Shown one piece after another: positions 19,209 to 27,821 of a stretch of 64,000 bases of DNA. The notes below the pieces were generated by a model. The model was not told the origin of the DNA, did not search any database, and worked only from the letters and a program-made list of their open reading frames with translations. A program made the position numbers and the translations under genes. Positions within the stretch are counted from its first letter, which is position 1. Each line of letters opens with the position of its first letter. The DNA is from Prevotellaceae bacterium. Lineage in GTDB: Bacteria; Bacteroidota; Bacteroidia; Bacteroidales; Paludibacteraceae. The stretch lies in NCBI GenBank assembly GCA_031271465.1, contig JAISVR010000043.1, positions 85,650 through 149,649 of the forward strand, written 5' to 3'.

Positions 19209-19294
19209 TATTTAGATGTACATCTAAATAGAACGGAGATGTACATCTAACGGGTGCTTAGATATACATCTCCGCATGTGGTATATGTACATCT
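19209..19294. repeat. Cluster of four AGATGTACATCT-type palindromes
   Basis: A perfect 22-bp palindrome lies at 19209-19230 (TATTTAGATGTACATCTAAA plus TA). Further copies lie at 19237-19248 (perfect core), 19260-19271 (AGATATACATCT) and 19283-19294 (ATATGTACATCT). Spacings are roughly 23-27 bases centre to centre. They could be binding sites for a dimeric regulator or a small repeat family; sequence alone does not decide. Confidence 0.8.
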
Positions 19295-19584
19295 AAACAA
19301 ATTTTTCTCACTACCTATGGAAATTTTTGTGCCGATGTATTTAAAAATTCGTCAGCATGTTCGTGTGTTTTCCACTTGTTATTAGTTTTACCTGCTGCTT
19401 CTATTTTGCGACGCAGGAAAAGTCTACGCCAAGCGGGTATTTTTTCCAACGCACAAAATTATAATTATTTTTCAAAACGACAGCGGGCACGAAATCTTTT
19501 CGGTTTAAAAAAGCTCGCCTTCCTTCAACCGTTCCATTTTATCAACTTATATTTTTATTCTTTTTTAGATTTAATGGGGTTAAA

Positions 19585-19618
19585 TTTGTGCTAAATGAAT
19601 GAAAAAAGATTATCTTTG
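19585..19618 (+). promoter_or_regulatory. Promoter of the 74-residue protein gene
   Basis: A -7 element TATCTTTG lies at 19611-19618, with TTTGTG at 19585-19590 as the -33 element. The spacing is 20-22 bases depending on the exact hexamer chosen. The expected start site lies about 35 bases before the ATG. Confidence 0.7.
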
Positions 19619-19657
19619 ACCGGAAAAATTATGTCTAACTAAAAATACATAAACAAC

Positions 19658-19882
19658 ATGGAAAACAAAACTAACGAATCTTACGCAAAAATTTGGAAGC
19701 ATTTAGCCGACAAGTACAACTCTGACAGTGCTTCGGTTGAAGACATTTTGAAAGAGAAATCGCTTCATCTCATTTTAAATCGTTATTTCTCAGAGCTTTC
19801 CGAAGCAGAAAAAAACAGCTTGATAGATGAGCTACATGAATCGGAAAAGAAAATGAACATTCCGAGCAACGAAAGACTTTAA
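19658..19882 (+). CDS. Small conserved-looking protein of unknown function
   Basis: The 74-residue, mostly helical and highly charged protein starts MENKTNESYAKIWKHLADKY. It has no signal peptide or membrane segment. No family was recognised. It is called as a gene because it has its own Bacteroidota-type promoter (-7 TATCTTTG at 19611), a short leader, good codon structure and a strong terminator five bases after the stop codon. It stands alone between lptB and the DUF805 gene. The composition (many Glu, Lys, Ser and Asn) suggests a soluble cytoplasmic protein. Function is not assigned. Confidence 0.75.
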   Translation: MENKTNESYAKIWKHLADKYNSDSASVEDILKEKSLHLILNRYFSELSEAEKNSLIDELHESEKKMNIPSNERL

Positions 19883-19886
19883 TGAG

Positions 19887-19913
19887 AAAAGGAGCTAACT
19901 GCTCCTTTTTTTG
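19887..19913 (+). terminator. Rho-independent terminator
   Basis: The perfect 9-bp stem AAAAGGAGC/GCTCCTTTT has a 5-base loop (TAACT) and is followed by T residues. It lies directly after the 74-residue protein gene. Confidence 0.9.
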
Positions 19914-20213
19914 TGTGTATATTTTATTTAATCCCTTGCCCTTCGGGGTGCTTTTATAATATAGCTCGTCCTTTGTTAATAACCCCTCCCCCCGTTGGGG
20001 TACTCCCCTTAAAATAAGGGGAGAGTTTAATACAAACTGCCTTATTGTACAAACACGATGCTTGTGCAACATTGTCCTCTTTTTTAAAGGGGACGAGCGA
20101 AGCGGAGGGGTTAATATATAGGGATTAGCTTATACAGAAATTCTTCAACAAAAAACAGCGCGTAGAAGCAACTCTCTCGGTCTCCCCTACGCGCTGTCTT
20201 TTAAAAAGTCAAT
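19914..20213. other. Intergenic region with GC-rich dispersed repeat
   Basis: Contains GC-rich blocks such as CCCCTCCCCCCGTTGGGG and AAGGGGACGAGCGAAGCGGA between 19980 and 20120. The arms are complementary, so the region resembles a larger imperfect hairpin. Related GC-rich tracts occur at 55690-55712 and 56530-56553. A terminator lies at 20155-20197. No gene is supported; the 19770-20072 minus-strand frame runs through the repeat. Confidence 0.6.
20155..20197 (-). terminator. Terminator of the DUF805 gene
   Basis: The 11-bp perfect arms ACAGCGCGTAG (20155-20165) and CTACGCGCTGT (20187-20197) end in a T-run on the minus strand, 17 bases after the DUF805 stop codon. A weaker T-run exists on the plus side. 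Confidence 0.85.
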
Positions 20214-20591
20214 TTATTCTTTTGGATTTTTCCCCCATTTATTTTCTCCGGGTTGACTGTCTTTACAGAACCAAACGAGCAGAATGATTGCTCCTACCAA
20301 AGGAATCAATGCGAGTAACAAATTCCAACCGCTTTTGCCAATATCGTGCAAACGGCGTACCTCAACTGCTAAACCCGGAATAAATACTGCTAAACAATAA
20401 ATCAAATAAATCCAACCATATCCTACACTCTGTCCATTCATATCGAATGTTATTCCCAACACTTTATTATCAAGAATCGTTGCTGCAATGGCGAAAATCA
20501 CATTGAACAAAACAAACATCCAGAGCTCTTTTCTTCTTGCTCTTCCTTTAAAATTTGCGTAGTTTTTCAAAACCTGTAAATACCAATTCAT
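20214..20591 (-). CDS. DUF805 family inner-membrane protein
   Basis: The 125-residue protein starts at MNWYLQVLKNYANFKGRARR; an in-frame ATG ten codons upstream is less likely. The preceding AGGGAAAG may help ribosome binding. It shows the DUF805 N-terminal signature F.GRARRKEFW-like (FKGRARRKELWMF) and then about four hydrophobic segments. RRLHDIGKSGW before the last helices is the family hallmark. The C-terminus is polar (SQPGENKWGKNP), also typical. The family is widespread in inner membranes and its function is unknown. Confidence 0.93.
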   Translation of the reverse strand: MNWYLQVLKNYANFKGRARRKELWMFVLFNVIFAIAATILDNKVLGITFDMNGQSVGYGWIYLIYCLAVFIPGLAVEVRRLHDIGKSGWNLLLALIPLVGAIILLVWFCKDSQPGENKWGKNPKE

Positions 20592-20747
20592 TTTACTTTC
20601 CCTAAAATAAGTGTCGGGCACAACCTTTAAATTATTAAATTATATTTTAAAAAAAATCTTATTCCGCTATCCCTATCCCTCGTTCAGGAAAGGTATTTGT
20701 TGTTGCAAGAGCACTGTGCAAATGCCTCTACGCGTTATCTTTCCCGT

Positions 20748-21023
20748 TTACACTTTCTTCCAACGCTTCAATGTAGATAAAAACTCGCGGAGCATAGGGC
20801 GTGCCTCATCGGGGCTGAAGTTATTTCCTGTTTCTGCGTTCCAGTGGTCTAAAAATTGCAGGTTTGTTTCCAGCATTTCTTCCATTGTTACATCGCGGGT
20901 AAATGCCCCATGCTGATAGCAGTAATGACAATATTCGCGATTGGTACTTCCGTCGGCATTGGTACCGAAATCTTCTGCGGATTTCATGTTCATCCCGCAA
21001 CTTTGACAAATTAATTCGTTCAT
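20748..21023 (-). CDS. Putative zinc-ribbon domain protein
   Basis: The 91-residue protein has an N-terminal zinc ribbon: CQSCGMNM near residue 6 and EYCHYCYQHGAF near residue 31, giving four cysteines in two CxxC pairs. The rest is helical and charged and ends LSTLKRWKKV. It matches the small zf-type family (zinc ribbon plus helical tail) common in Bacteroidota and Firmicutes, with no established function. It lies between mnmA and DUF805 on the same strand, with gaps of 62 and 156 bases, so co-transcription with mnmA is possible. Confidence 0.88.
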   Translation of the reverse strand: MNELICQSCGMNMKSAEDFGTNADGSTNREYCHYCYQHGAFTRDVTMEEMLETNLQFLDHWNAETGNNFSPDEARPMLREFLSTLKRWKKV

Positions 21024-21085
21024 GGTTTTTGTTTTTAATGTTTTTCGAAATTATCTATTTAATGCAAGTTAAAAAAATTCCACCA

Positions 21086-22159
21086 TCAAATAATTTCTCC
21101 GCTGCCAATACAAATCCGTCCCTCAACATCGTACACCACTCCAAACTGTCCCGAAGCAATGCCCTGCTGTTTCTGTTCGGTGCGAATGCGGTAAATATCA
21201 CCTATCTTTTCTATTGTGCCGCGGGTAAACTCGGGCGTGTGGCGAATTTTCACCAAACAATCGCATACCTCCCCCTCCTCTACCGCCGCAAGCATATAAG
21301 GCGCAGCAATGTAATTGAAACCTTTGAGGTTTACCACTGTTCCATACTGCGTTTCGGGGTCGTAGCCCTGCGATATGAAAATCGTATTTTCGTCGATATC
21401 CTTTTTCACCACAAACCACGGTCCGCCGCTCAAGCCAATACCTTTGCGCTGCCCAATGGTATGAAACCAATACCCTTTATGCTCGCCAAGCACCTTGCCA
21501 CTTTCAAACTCCACAATTTTCCCCGGCTTTTCGCCCAAATAGCGTTTAATAAAATCGTTATAATGCACCTTGCCGAGAAAACAAATACCCTGACTGTCTT
21601 TCCTCGTAGCAGAAGGCAGCTTGGCATCGACGGCAATTTGCCTCACCTCGCTTTTCGGCAAATGCCCAATGGGAAACATCGAACGGCTAACCTGCATATT
21701 GCTCATCCGGGCAAGAAAATAAGTCTGGTCCTTCACCCTATCTGCCGAAGTAGACAAATAGACAGTATTCTCTATTTCCGTGGTCGTAGCATAATGTCCG
21801 GTAGCAATCTTGTCGTAATCGTGCCCCCACCGTTGGTCAAAATAACCGAACTTGATAAGTTTGTTGCACATCATATCGGGGTTTGGAGTAAGTCCGCGGC
21901 GCACGCTATCGATGGTGTAGGCAACCACGCTGTCCCAGTATTCCTTGTGCAACGATACCATCTCAACCCGCAAGCCGTAGTGCCGCCCAAGCCATTGCAC
22001 AATAGTCATATCATCTTCCGCCGGACAGTCGATATATCCGTGCTCATCTTCCATGCCTATTTTTATGTAAAAAATATCGGGATTATAACCCTGCTCTTTC
22101 AACAAGTGCACAGCCACCGAACTATCTACTCCTCCCGAAACCAGTGCGGCAATATTCAT
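21086..22159 (-). CDS. mnmA: tRNA-specific 2-thiouridylase MnmA
   Basis: The 357-residue protein starts MNIAALVSGGVDSSVA, where SGGVDSS is the PP-loop that binds ATP. The conserved PNPDMMCNKLIKF contains the first catalytic cysteine. GHYATT and KDSQGICFLGKV (second catalytic cysteine), then HTIGQRKGIGLSGG, follow in family order. It 2-thiolates U34 in tRNA-Lys, tRNA-Glu and tRNA-Gln. The start at 22159 is chosen over an in-frame ATG at 22195 because the latter overlaps the -7 promoter element (22195-22202). The long plus-strand open frame across this gene is an antisense shadow. Confidence 0.96.
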   Translation of the reverse strand: MNIAALVSGGVDSSVAVHLLKEQGYNPDIFYIKIGMEDEHGYIDCPAEDDMTIVQWLGRHYGLRVEMVSLHKEYWDSVVAYTIDSVRRGLTPNPDMMCNKLIKFGYFDQRWGHDYDKIATGHYATTTEIENTVYLSTSADRVKDQTYFLARMSNMQVSRSMFPIGHLPKSEVRQIAVDAKLPSATRKDSQGICFLGKVHYNDFIKRYLGEKPGKIVEFESGKVLGEHKGYWFHTIGQRKGIGLSGGPWFVVKKDIDENTIFISQGYDPETQYGTVVNLKGFNYIAAPYMLAAVEEGEVCDCLVKIRHTPEFTRGTIEKIGDIYRIRTEQKQQGIASGQFGVVYDVEGRICIGSGEII

Positions 22160-22194
22160 TTTCCGATTATCCACATTAAAAAACTTACTGCCCA

Positions 22195-22224
22195 CAAAGA
22201 TAAATTATTTTGCTTATCCGCAAA
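22195..22224 (-). promoter_or_regulatory. mnmA promoter
   Basis: On the minus strand there is a -33 element TTTG (22221-22224), 18 bases of spacing and a -7 element TATCTTTG (22195-22202). It places the transcript start close to 22188 and fixes the mnmA start codon at 22159. Confidence 0.8.
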
Positions 22225-22330
22225 ACTACTTTTAACTATTCTAAGGAAGAAAAAAATATTTATATATTGTAAAAAAACTTCTCTTAAGCAATAATTAAGT
22301 AAAAGATAAAGGTGAAAAGCTGTGCTTATG

Positions 22331-22362
22331 TTGTGGAAAATATCAAAATTTGCCTATTTTTG
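22331..22362 (+). promoter_or_regulatory. Promoter of the DUF1599-DoxX-tpiA genes
   Basis: TTGTG at 22331-22335 is followed by 19 bases of spacing and TATTTTTG at 22355-22362. The leader before the DUF1599 ATG is about 35 bases. Confidence 0.75.
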
Positions 22363-22404
22363 CTCCTTCAATTATTCAATTCCTATTTATTTTCAATTCT
22401 CAAC

Positions 22405-22953
22405 ATGGATACTAACCAACAGTTCGACCACATAGCCGCCATTTGTCGCGATATTTTCAGCAAAAAACTAAGCGACTACGGAGCAGCATGGCGCATTATG
22501 CGTCCCGCTTCGGTTACCGACCAGATTTTTATCAAAGCAAACCGTATTCGAAGCATCGAAACGAAAAAAGTCAGCCTCGTAGGCGACGACATCCGCGGCG
22601 AACTGATTGCTATTGTCAATTACGGCATCATCGGACTGATACAACTCGAACTCGGATTTTCCGAGCAAGCCGACTTATCGAAAGAACAGGTGCTCGAAAA
22701 ATACGACCACTACCTGCAAGCTGCAAAAGATTTGATGACAGCCAAAAATCACGACTACGACGAAGCTTGGCGACTTATGCGCCCCGAATCGTACACCGAT
22801 CTCATACTGATGAAACTCTACCGTACCAAGCAAATAGAACGCAACGCCGGCAAAACGCTTATATCCGAAGGCATCGACGCCAATTATTACGATATGATAA
22901 ATTACGCCGTGTTCGGCTTGATAAAAATAGAATTTGAAAAACCATCATGCTGA
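22405..22953 (+). CDS. DUF1599 domain protein (tandem repeat)
   Basis: The 182-residue protein contains two copies of one ~80-residue unit. Copy 1 has SDYGAAWRIMRPASVTDQ, the matching segment in copy 2 is HDYDEAWRLMRPESYTDL, and each is followed by a basic R...IE segment and an INYGIIGLIQLE/INYAVFGLIKIE helix. The family is Bacteroidota-typical, and its fold resembles nucleotide-processing MazG-like helical proteins only by inference. The start at 22405 follows the promoter at 22331-22362; the upstream in-frame TTG overlaps that promoter. The order DUF1599, DoxX/MauE, tpiA is a recurrent Bacteroidota arrangement. Confidence 0.92.
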   Translation: MDTNQQFDHIAAICRDIFSKKLSDYGAAWRIMRPASVTDQIFIKANRIRSIETKKVSLVGDDIRGELIAIVNYGIIGLIQLELGFSEQADLSKEQVLEKYDHYLQAAKDLMTAKNHDYDEAWRLMRPESYTDLILMKLYRTKQIERNAGKTLISEGIDANYYDMINYAVFGLIKIEFEKPSC

Positions 22954-23026
22954 ACTTGCTTCTGCATCTCTCATAAAACAATGAAAATTGCGGGTTAAAC
23001 CCATAACGACAATTAAAACAAAAAAT

Positions 23027-24268
23027 ATGAAACGAACGATTCTTATCATCTCCCGCCTGCTACTCGGCAGCGTATTCGTATTTTCGGGCTTTGTAAAAGC
23101 GATAGACCCACTCGGATTTACCTACAAAATTGAAGATTACCTCACGGCGATGGGTCCGTTTATGGAACAGTTTTCCGGGTTGGCATTCATTGCTTCGGTA
23201 TTGCTTTCGGCTGTCGAACTGGTTGTCGGGTTGAATCTCGTGCTTGGAATTCGCTTGCGCGAAAGCAACTTCGGTGCGGCTCTACTCATGTTGTTTATGA
23301 CACCCCTCACACTGTGGATTGCCCTCACAAACCCTGTAACCGATTGTGGCTGCTTCGGCGATGCGCTGGTGATTGACAACTGGACAACTTTTTGGAAAAA
23401 CACTGTGTTGTGTGCATTAATTATCGTTATTTTCCTGCTTCGAAAGGAACATCGTCCCTTTGTACGCAACCGTGCGCAATGGATAATCGCCGTTTACGGT
23501 TTTGTATTTGCCATCGTTCTGTCGATATATTGCTATCGTCATTTGCCGCTGATAGATTTTCGTCCTTATAAAATTGAAGCCAATATCTTGGAAGGAATGT
23601 CTGTTCCCGAAAATGCGCCAATGGATTCGTTCGACATCAAACTCATTTATACCAAAGACGGCGTAGAAAAGGAATTCGCCCTCGAAAATTATCCCGCAAG
23701 CGACAGTACATGGACTTTCGTCGACCAAAAAACTACTTTGATAAAAAAAGGCTATGAACCGCCCATTCACGATTTTACCATCACGATCGATGGCGAAGAT
23801 ATTACGCAAGATATGTTGGCAAATGAAGGTTACACATTTCTGCTCATTGCCTACGATTTAAACAAAGCCAACCTCGCACAGGCAGAGAAATTCAACAACA
23901 TTTACCGGTATGCACAGCAAAACGGTTACGATTTTTATGCCCTCACCGCTTCGCTTGCCAGCGATATTGAGAATTATCGAAAAGCAAGCGGAGCCGAATA
24001 TCCTTTTGGATTTACAGACAAAATTACGCTCAAAACCATTATTCGTTCCAATCCGGGTTTAATGCTGATAAAAAATGCTACCGTGATTGGCAAATGGCAT
24101 CACAATGATTTGCCTGAGTTCCGCCAACCGCTCGAAAATTCATATCTTGGCAAGGCTGAACTTCCCGACACAAAAGGGCGTATTCTTATCGTTGCGCTGT
24201 TGTTTTTCATTCCCGTACTGCTTATTGCCGGCGTGGATAGATTTTTGAAAATAAAGAAGGAAAAATGA
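23027..24268 (+). CDS. DoxX/MauE-like membrane protein with thioredoxin-like C-terminal region
   Basis: The 413-residue protein has about four N-terminal membrane helices of the DoxX/MauE type, starting ISRLLLGSVFVFSGFVKAIDP. The DCGCFGD cysteine motif between helices is characteristic of MauE-like proteins. A further membrane segment lies near residue 160. The C-terminal ~200 residues read like a thioredoxin-fold domain without a CxxC (LLIAYDLNKANLAQAEKFN, then NPGLMLIKNATVIGKW). A last hydrophobic helix ends the protein. A role in envelope redox chemistry is inferred from family. The start at 23027 (MKRTILIISRLL) is preferred over the upstream TTG extension. Confidence 0.88.
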   Translation: MKRTILIISRLLLGSVFVFSGFVKAIDPLGFTYKIEDYLTAMGPFMEQFSGLAFIASVLLSAVELVVGLNLVLGIRLRESNFGAALLMLFMTPLTLWIALTNPVTDCGCFGDALVIDNWTTFWKNTVLCALIIVIFLLRKEHRPFVRNRAQWIIAVYGFVFAIVLSIYCYRHLPLIDFRPYKIEANILEGMSVPENAPMDSFDIKLIYTKDGVEKEFALENYPASDSTWTFVDQKTTLIKKGYEPPIHDFTITIDGEDITQDMLANEGYTFLLIAYDLNKANLAQAEKFNNIYRYAQQNGYDFYALTASLASDIENYRKASGAEYPFGFTDKITLKTIIRSNPGLMLIKNATVIGKWHHNDLPEFRQPLENSYLGKAELPDTKGRILIVALLFFIPVLLIAGVDRFLKIKKEK

Positions 24269-24329
24269 AGAATCTAAAAACTTCTTTATACACTTTACAA
24301 CCTTGAATAACTTACAAACTCAATAAACC

Positions 24330-25088
24330 ATGAGAAAAAATATCGTAGCAGGAAACTGGAAAATGAACAAGCTCTTCGACGAAGGACTGGAACTTGCCAC
24401 ACAAATAAAAGAACTATTGAACAACGAACCGCTTCCCTGTGAGGTAATTATTCTTCCGTCGTTTATCCATTTGCCCTGCATGGTCGATGCGATGGAAGGA
24501 AGCGTAATTAAAATCGGCGCGCAGAATTGTTCCGACAAAGCCGCAGGAGCTTACACCGGCGAGGTAAGTGCGGCAATGATAAAATCGACCGGAGCAAGCT
24601 ATGTTATTGTCGGGCATTCGGAACGCCGTCAATATTACGGCGAAACTTCAGCTATGCTTAAAAATAAAGTAGAAATGGTTTTGGCAAATAATCTTACGCC
24701 TATTTTCTGTTTTGGCGAAATGCTTCGAGAACGCGAGGAGAATCGCCATTTTTCGGTAGTCAAAGCACAGATTGAAGAATCGCTTTTCAGTCTTCCGGCA
24801 GAAGATTTTGCACGCCTTGTATTGGCATACGAACCCGTATGGGCTATCGGTACAGGCAAAACTGCCACTGCCGGGCAAGCACAAGAGATGCACGCCTTTG
24901 TACGCGCAGCAATCGCAGCAAAATACAACGCAACAATTGCCGACAACACAAGTATTCTCTATGGAGGAAGTTGCAATCCTTCTAACGCCCGCGAACTCTT
25001 TTTGCAACCCGATGTAGACGGGGGCTTGATTGGAGGTTCTGCACTCGTAGCCAACGATTTTGTAAGTATTATCAAAGCATTTTTATAA
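24330..25088 (+). CDS. tpiA: Triosephosphate isomerase
   Basis: The 252-residue protein begins [14 protein letters not shown] with the substrate-binding Asn and Lys. It contains [10 protein letters not shown] (catalytic His), [14 protein letters not shown] (catalytic Glu and mobile loop) and [12 protein letters not shown] followed by [10 protein letters not shown] (phosphate binding). It interconverts dihydroxyacetone phosphate and glyceraldehyde 3-phosphate in glycolysis. Full length with no missing residues. It follows the DoxX/MauE gene by 61 bases and is probably in the same transcript. Confidence 0.98.
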   Translation: MRKNIVAGNWKMNKLFDEGLELATQIKELLNNEPLPCEVIILPSFIHLPCMVDAMEGSVIKIGAQNCSDKAAGAYTGEVSAAMIKSTGASYVIVGHSERRQYYGETSAMLKNKVEMVLANNLTPIFCFGEMLREREENRHFSVVKAQIEESLFSLPAEDFARLVLAYEPVWAIGTGKTATAGQAQEMHAFVRAAIAAKYNATIADNTSILYGGSCNPSNARELFLQPDVDGGLIGGSALVANDFVSIIKAFL

Positions 25089-25104
25089 AGTATAGTTTGT
25101 TATA

Positions 25105-25165
25105 GAGTTTAGTACAAGAAAAAAACCGCTAATCACTAAACTCCATATTCCAAATCACTAAACTC
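25105..25165. repeat. Short direct and inverted repeats upstream of mlaE
   Basis: AATCACTAAACTC occurs at 25131-25143 and again at 25153-25165. An inverted GAGTTTAGT lies at 25105-25113. The set occupies the whole tpiA-mlaE spacer and could fold into alternative hairpins in a read-through transcript. Function is unknown. Confidence 0.55.
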
Positions 25166-25171
25166 TAATTT

Positions 25172-25921
25172 ATGTATTTCCTATCAGCACTTAAAGAACT
25201 CGGAAGTTATACGCTACTGATGTGGCGAGTATTTTCGCGCCCCGACCGCTGGCGCATGACACTCAAACAAATTCCGGTTGAAATAGATAAACTGGTTATC
25301 AATTCGTTGGGCATTGTAGTGATAATCTCCATTTTTATCGGAGCCATTCTCACTATTCAAACCAAGTTGAATACCAATGACCCATTACTGCCGCGTTACA
25401 GTACCGGATTAGTTACGCGCGACACACTGTTGCTCGAATTTTCGTCTACCATCCTTTGCCTCATTCTGGCTGGGAAAGTAGGCAGCAATGTAGCTTCCGA
25501 AATCGGCACCATGCGCATTACCGAACAAATTGACGCACTCGAAATAATGGGAGTCAATTCAGCCAATTACCTTATTCTACCCAAAATAATCGCTTTCGTA
25601 TTGATGATTCCGTGCCTGGTTATTATCAGTATGGGTGTAGGGTTGGTAGGTGGCTATATGGTGGGAATGTTTTCCGATGTAATTACGGTAAACGATTATA
25701 TATACGGCATTCAGTACTATTTTATACCTTTTTATATTGTATATTCGCTGGTAAAATCGCTCGTTTTTGCATTTATTATTGTTTCGGTAGCATCATTCTA
25801 CGGCTACTATGCACATGGCGGTGCACTTGATGTGGGCAAAGCAAGTACCAAAGCCGTGGTAAACAGCAGCATACTCATCCTTTTGTTCAATATCGTGATT
25901 ACTAATTTTATGCTCACCTAA
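25172..25921 (+). CDS. mlaE: MlaE-family ABC transporter permease
   Basis: The 249-residue protein of the MlaE family (formerly DUF140) has about five to six membrane segments. Hallmark stretches include IGAILTIQTKLN, the cytoplasmic EIGTMRITEQIDALEIMG segment, and the C-terminal SFYGYYAHGGALDVGKASTKAVV that contacts the ATPase. It forms the inner-membrane part of a phospholipid transporter that maintains outer-membrane lipid asymmetry. mlaF follows after 25 bases. No MlaD-type substrate-binding gene follows; it may be encoded elsewhere. Confidence 0.94.
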   Translation: MYFLSALKELGSYTLLMWRVFSRPDRWRMTLKQIPVEIDKLVINSLGIVVIISIFIGAILTIQTKLNTNDPLLPRYSTGLVTRDTLLLEFSSTILCLILAGKVGSNVASEIGTMRITEQIDALEIMGVNSANYLILPKIIAFVLMIPCLVIISMGVGLVGGYMVGMFSDVITVNDYIYGIQYYFIPFYIVYSLVKSLVFAFIIVSVASFYGYYAHGGALDVGKASTKAVVNSSILILLFNIVITNFMLT

Positions 25922-25946
25922 TCTTTGTCAACCGGTTCTCAAAATC

Positions 25947-26708
25947 ATGATAGAAATCAAAAATGTAAAAAAATCCTTTGATGGAAACACAGTACTCAAA
26001 GGAATTTCGGCAGTGTTCGAGGCAGGAAAAGCCAATCTTATTATCGGACAAAGTGGTTCGGGAAAAACTGTTTTAATGAAATGTATTATCGGATTGCATC
26101 GTATCGATAACGGTGAAATTCGCTACGACGGACGCAACCTACCCGATATGCGTTTTAAGGAAATGAAATTACTGCGCCGAGAAGTTGGTATGCTTTTTCA
26201 AGGATCTGCTCTTTTCGATTCACAAACGGTGCTCGAAAATGTATGTTACCCACTGCGCATGTTTTCCAATATGACCGAAAAAGAAATTGCTCAACGCGCT
26301 AAATTCTGCCTTGGTCGTGTCAATTTGGAACCGAAAGCCTACGAACTTTTTCCTTCCGAAATAAGCGGCGGAATGCAAAAGCGCGCTGCTATTGCCCGTG
26401 CCATTGCCCTTAATCCACGCTATTTATTCTGCGACGAACCAAACTCGGGGCTTGACCCTTTTACTGCACTCGTAATAGACCGTCTTATCAAAGAAATTAC
26501 CGAAGAATACAACATCACTACCATTGTAAATACCCACGACATGAATTCGGTAATGGAAATCGGCGACAGTATCATTTTTATACGCCAAGGCGAAAAAGAA
26601 TGGGAAGGAAATCGTCACCAAATATTACATAGCAATAATCAATATCTCAATGATTTTGTCTTTGCTTCCAATTTATTTAAAAAAGTAAAAGAAAAATATA
26701 GTAAATAA
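25947..26708 (+). CDS. mlaF: MlaF-family ABC transporter ATP-binding protein
   Basis: The 253-residue ABC ATPase has Walker A GQSGSGKT, Q-loop MLFQGSALFDSQTV, signature EISGGMQKRAAIARA, Walker B YLFCDEPNSGLDP and switch His VNTHDM. The MLFQGSALFDS and ISGGMQKR segments are typical of MlaF/Ttg2A. It pairs with the MlaE permease immediately upstream. It is followed by a dispersed palindrome and a bidirectional terminator facing porN. Confidence 0.95.
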   Translation: MIEIKNVKKSFDGNTVLKGISAVFEAGKANLIIGQSGSGKTVLMKCIIGLHRIDNGEIRYDGRNLPDMRFKEMKLLRREVGMLFQGSALFDSQTVLENVCYPLRMFSNMTEKEIAQRAKFCLGRVNLEPKAYELFPSEISGGMQKRAAIARAIALNPRYLFCDEPNSGLDPFTALVIDRLIKEITEEYNITTIVNTHDMNSVMEIGDSIIFIRQGEKEWEGNRHQILHSNNQYLNDFVFASNLFKKVKEKYSK

Positions 26709-26736
26709 CGGAATTGCTTGTAAAGCAAACCATCGC

Positions 26737-26805
26737 CGTCATTGCGAGGTACGAAGCAATCTCGTAATATTTTTTCTATAGATTGCTTCGTACCTCGCAA
26801 TGACG
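26737..26805. repeat. Dispersed palindromic repeat, perfect 26-bp arms
   Basis: The arms (26737-26762 and 26780-26805) are perfect reverse complements. The left arm begins CGTCATTGCGAGGTACGAAG; the loop is 17 bases. This is the cleanest copy of the dispersed family in the window and lies just downstream of mlaF. Confidence 0.95.
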
Positions 26806-26845
26806 AACTAGCATCAAAGGGATAGTTCCAATAAATATTAAAAAC

Positions 26846-26874
26846 AAAAAAGCCTGTAAAATACAGGCTTTTTT
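26846..26874. terminator. Bidirectional terminator between mlaF and porN
   Basis: The perfect 13-bp stem AAAAAAGCCTGTA/TACAGGCTTTTTT has a 3-base loop. It carries A- and T-runs on both sides, so it serves the convergent mlaF and porN transcripts. Confidence 0.92.
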
Positions 26875-26900
26875 GTTTTTAATAGGCAAAGAAGAGGAAA

Positions 26901-27785
26901 TTAATATTCCCACAAATCCTGCTCCATATTAATAATATCGGTTTTGATGCGTTGCTGTTCGCGTTTTACATCTTCTTGCGTTCCATTGTAATCCAAAATC
27001 ATACGGTTTTGGATGTTCGATTCCTTGTAAATATTGCTTGCAAAACGACGCTTGATAAACAAATCGTCAAAAGACATACGAGCACCATTATTTTTGTCAG
27101 TAATCAAAATTTCATGCTGAACAAAATATGGACGCAAGTTATCGTAAGGAATCCAGCAGATTGGGAAATTTTGTATTCCTACTCCACGGTCGGTAACAAG
27201 CACCGGACAAATGGCAATAATTTTCACCGTAAAAGTAGAAGAATTTCTATCGAAGAACCATACTTCTTTCATGAAATATTTTATCACTTCCCGGTTTGGA
27301 ATATCAGCCTCTTCTACTTCAAAAGTTCTAACTTTAGTAGTTGGGTCAACCTGAGCTTTATAGATTATTTCAAATTTCTTCAAAATATCTTCTTCAAAGT
27401 CAATCGCATTTGCTTTGGTAAATTTCTCATCGGCAAATTCGAACTTAAAAGCAGGTACCTTTTTATCTTTAATCAAGGTAAAAATCTCAGAAAAGAGCGC
27501 ACGACCATTATTCGACGGTTCTTCAGGATAGTAAAGCGGATAGTTCATTTTCTCGCGCAAATCTAACACGCGATATACCACTTTCTGCCAATAAATATCG
27601 TCGGCTCTTGGGCTTTGATACTCTATGGGAGTTAACTCCTTCATGTCATAACTTGTAGGCAAGTTAGCAGGAATTTCACCATATTCGTTAAAGAAATCGT
27701 CGGTGGTTGAACTTTGAGCAAATGCACTCGCGCCTAAAGCGAAAACTACCATCAACGGCAATAATATCCGATTAATTGCTTTCAT
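26901..27785 (-). CDS. porN: Type IX secretion / gliding protein PorN (GldN)
   Basis: The 294-residue protein has a signal peptide (about 1-23, ending SAFAQS). It contains DDIYWQKVVYRVLDLREKMN, WFFDRNSSTFTVKIIAICP and FPICWIPYDNLRPYF, typical of GldN/PorN. In the T9SS it forms, with PorK, the periplasmic ring attached to the outer membrane. It is the last gene of the porP-K-L-M-N order, which is conserved across T9SS-bearing Bacteroidota. The terminator at 26846-26874 ends the transcript. Confidence 0.97.
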   Translation of the reverse strand: MKAINRILLPLMVVFALGASAFAQSSTTDDFFNEYGEIPANLPTSYDMKELTPIEYQSPRADDIYWQKVVYRVLDLREKMNYPLYYPEEPSNNGRALFSEIFTLIKDKKVPAFKFEFADEKFTKANAIDFEEDILKKFEIIYKAQVDPTTKVRTFEVEEADIPNREVIKYFMKEVWFFDRNSSTFTVKIIAICPVLVTDRGVGIQNFPICWIPYDNLRPYFVQHEILITDKNNGARMSFDDLFIKRRFASNIYKESNIQNRMILDYNGTQEDVKREQQRIKTDIINMEQDLWEY

Positions 27786-27821
27786 AATTATACTATTTTA
27801 AATTATACTTCTTTTATCTGT

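Larger units (their letters stand above)
19082..19657. other. Intergenic region with palindrome cluster and promoter
   Basis: This divergent spacer separates lptB (minus) from the small protein gene (plus). It carries four AGATGTACATCT-type palindromes (19209-19294) and a promoter at 19585-19618. Plus-strand open frames here (for example 19376-19594) have no family match and no promoter of their own, so they are not called. Confidence 0.6.

Noticed and set aside
20903..22294. Plus-strand frame of 463 residues
   Set aside because: Antisense to mnmA and part of the zinc-ribbon gene, both supported by motifs and, for mnmA, by a promoter.
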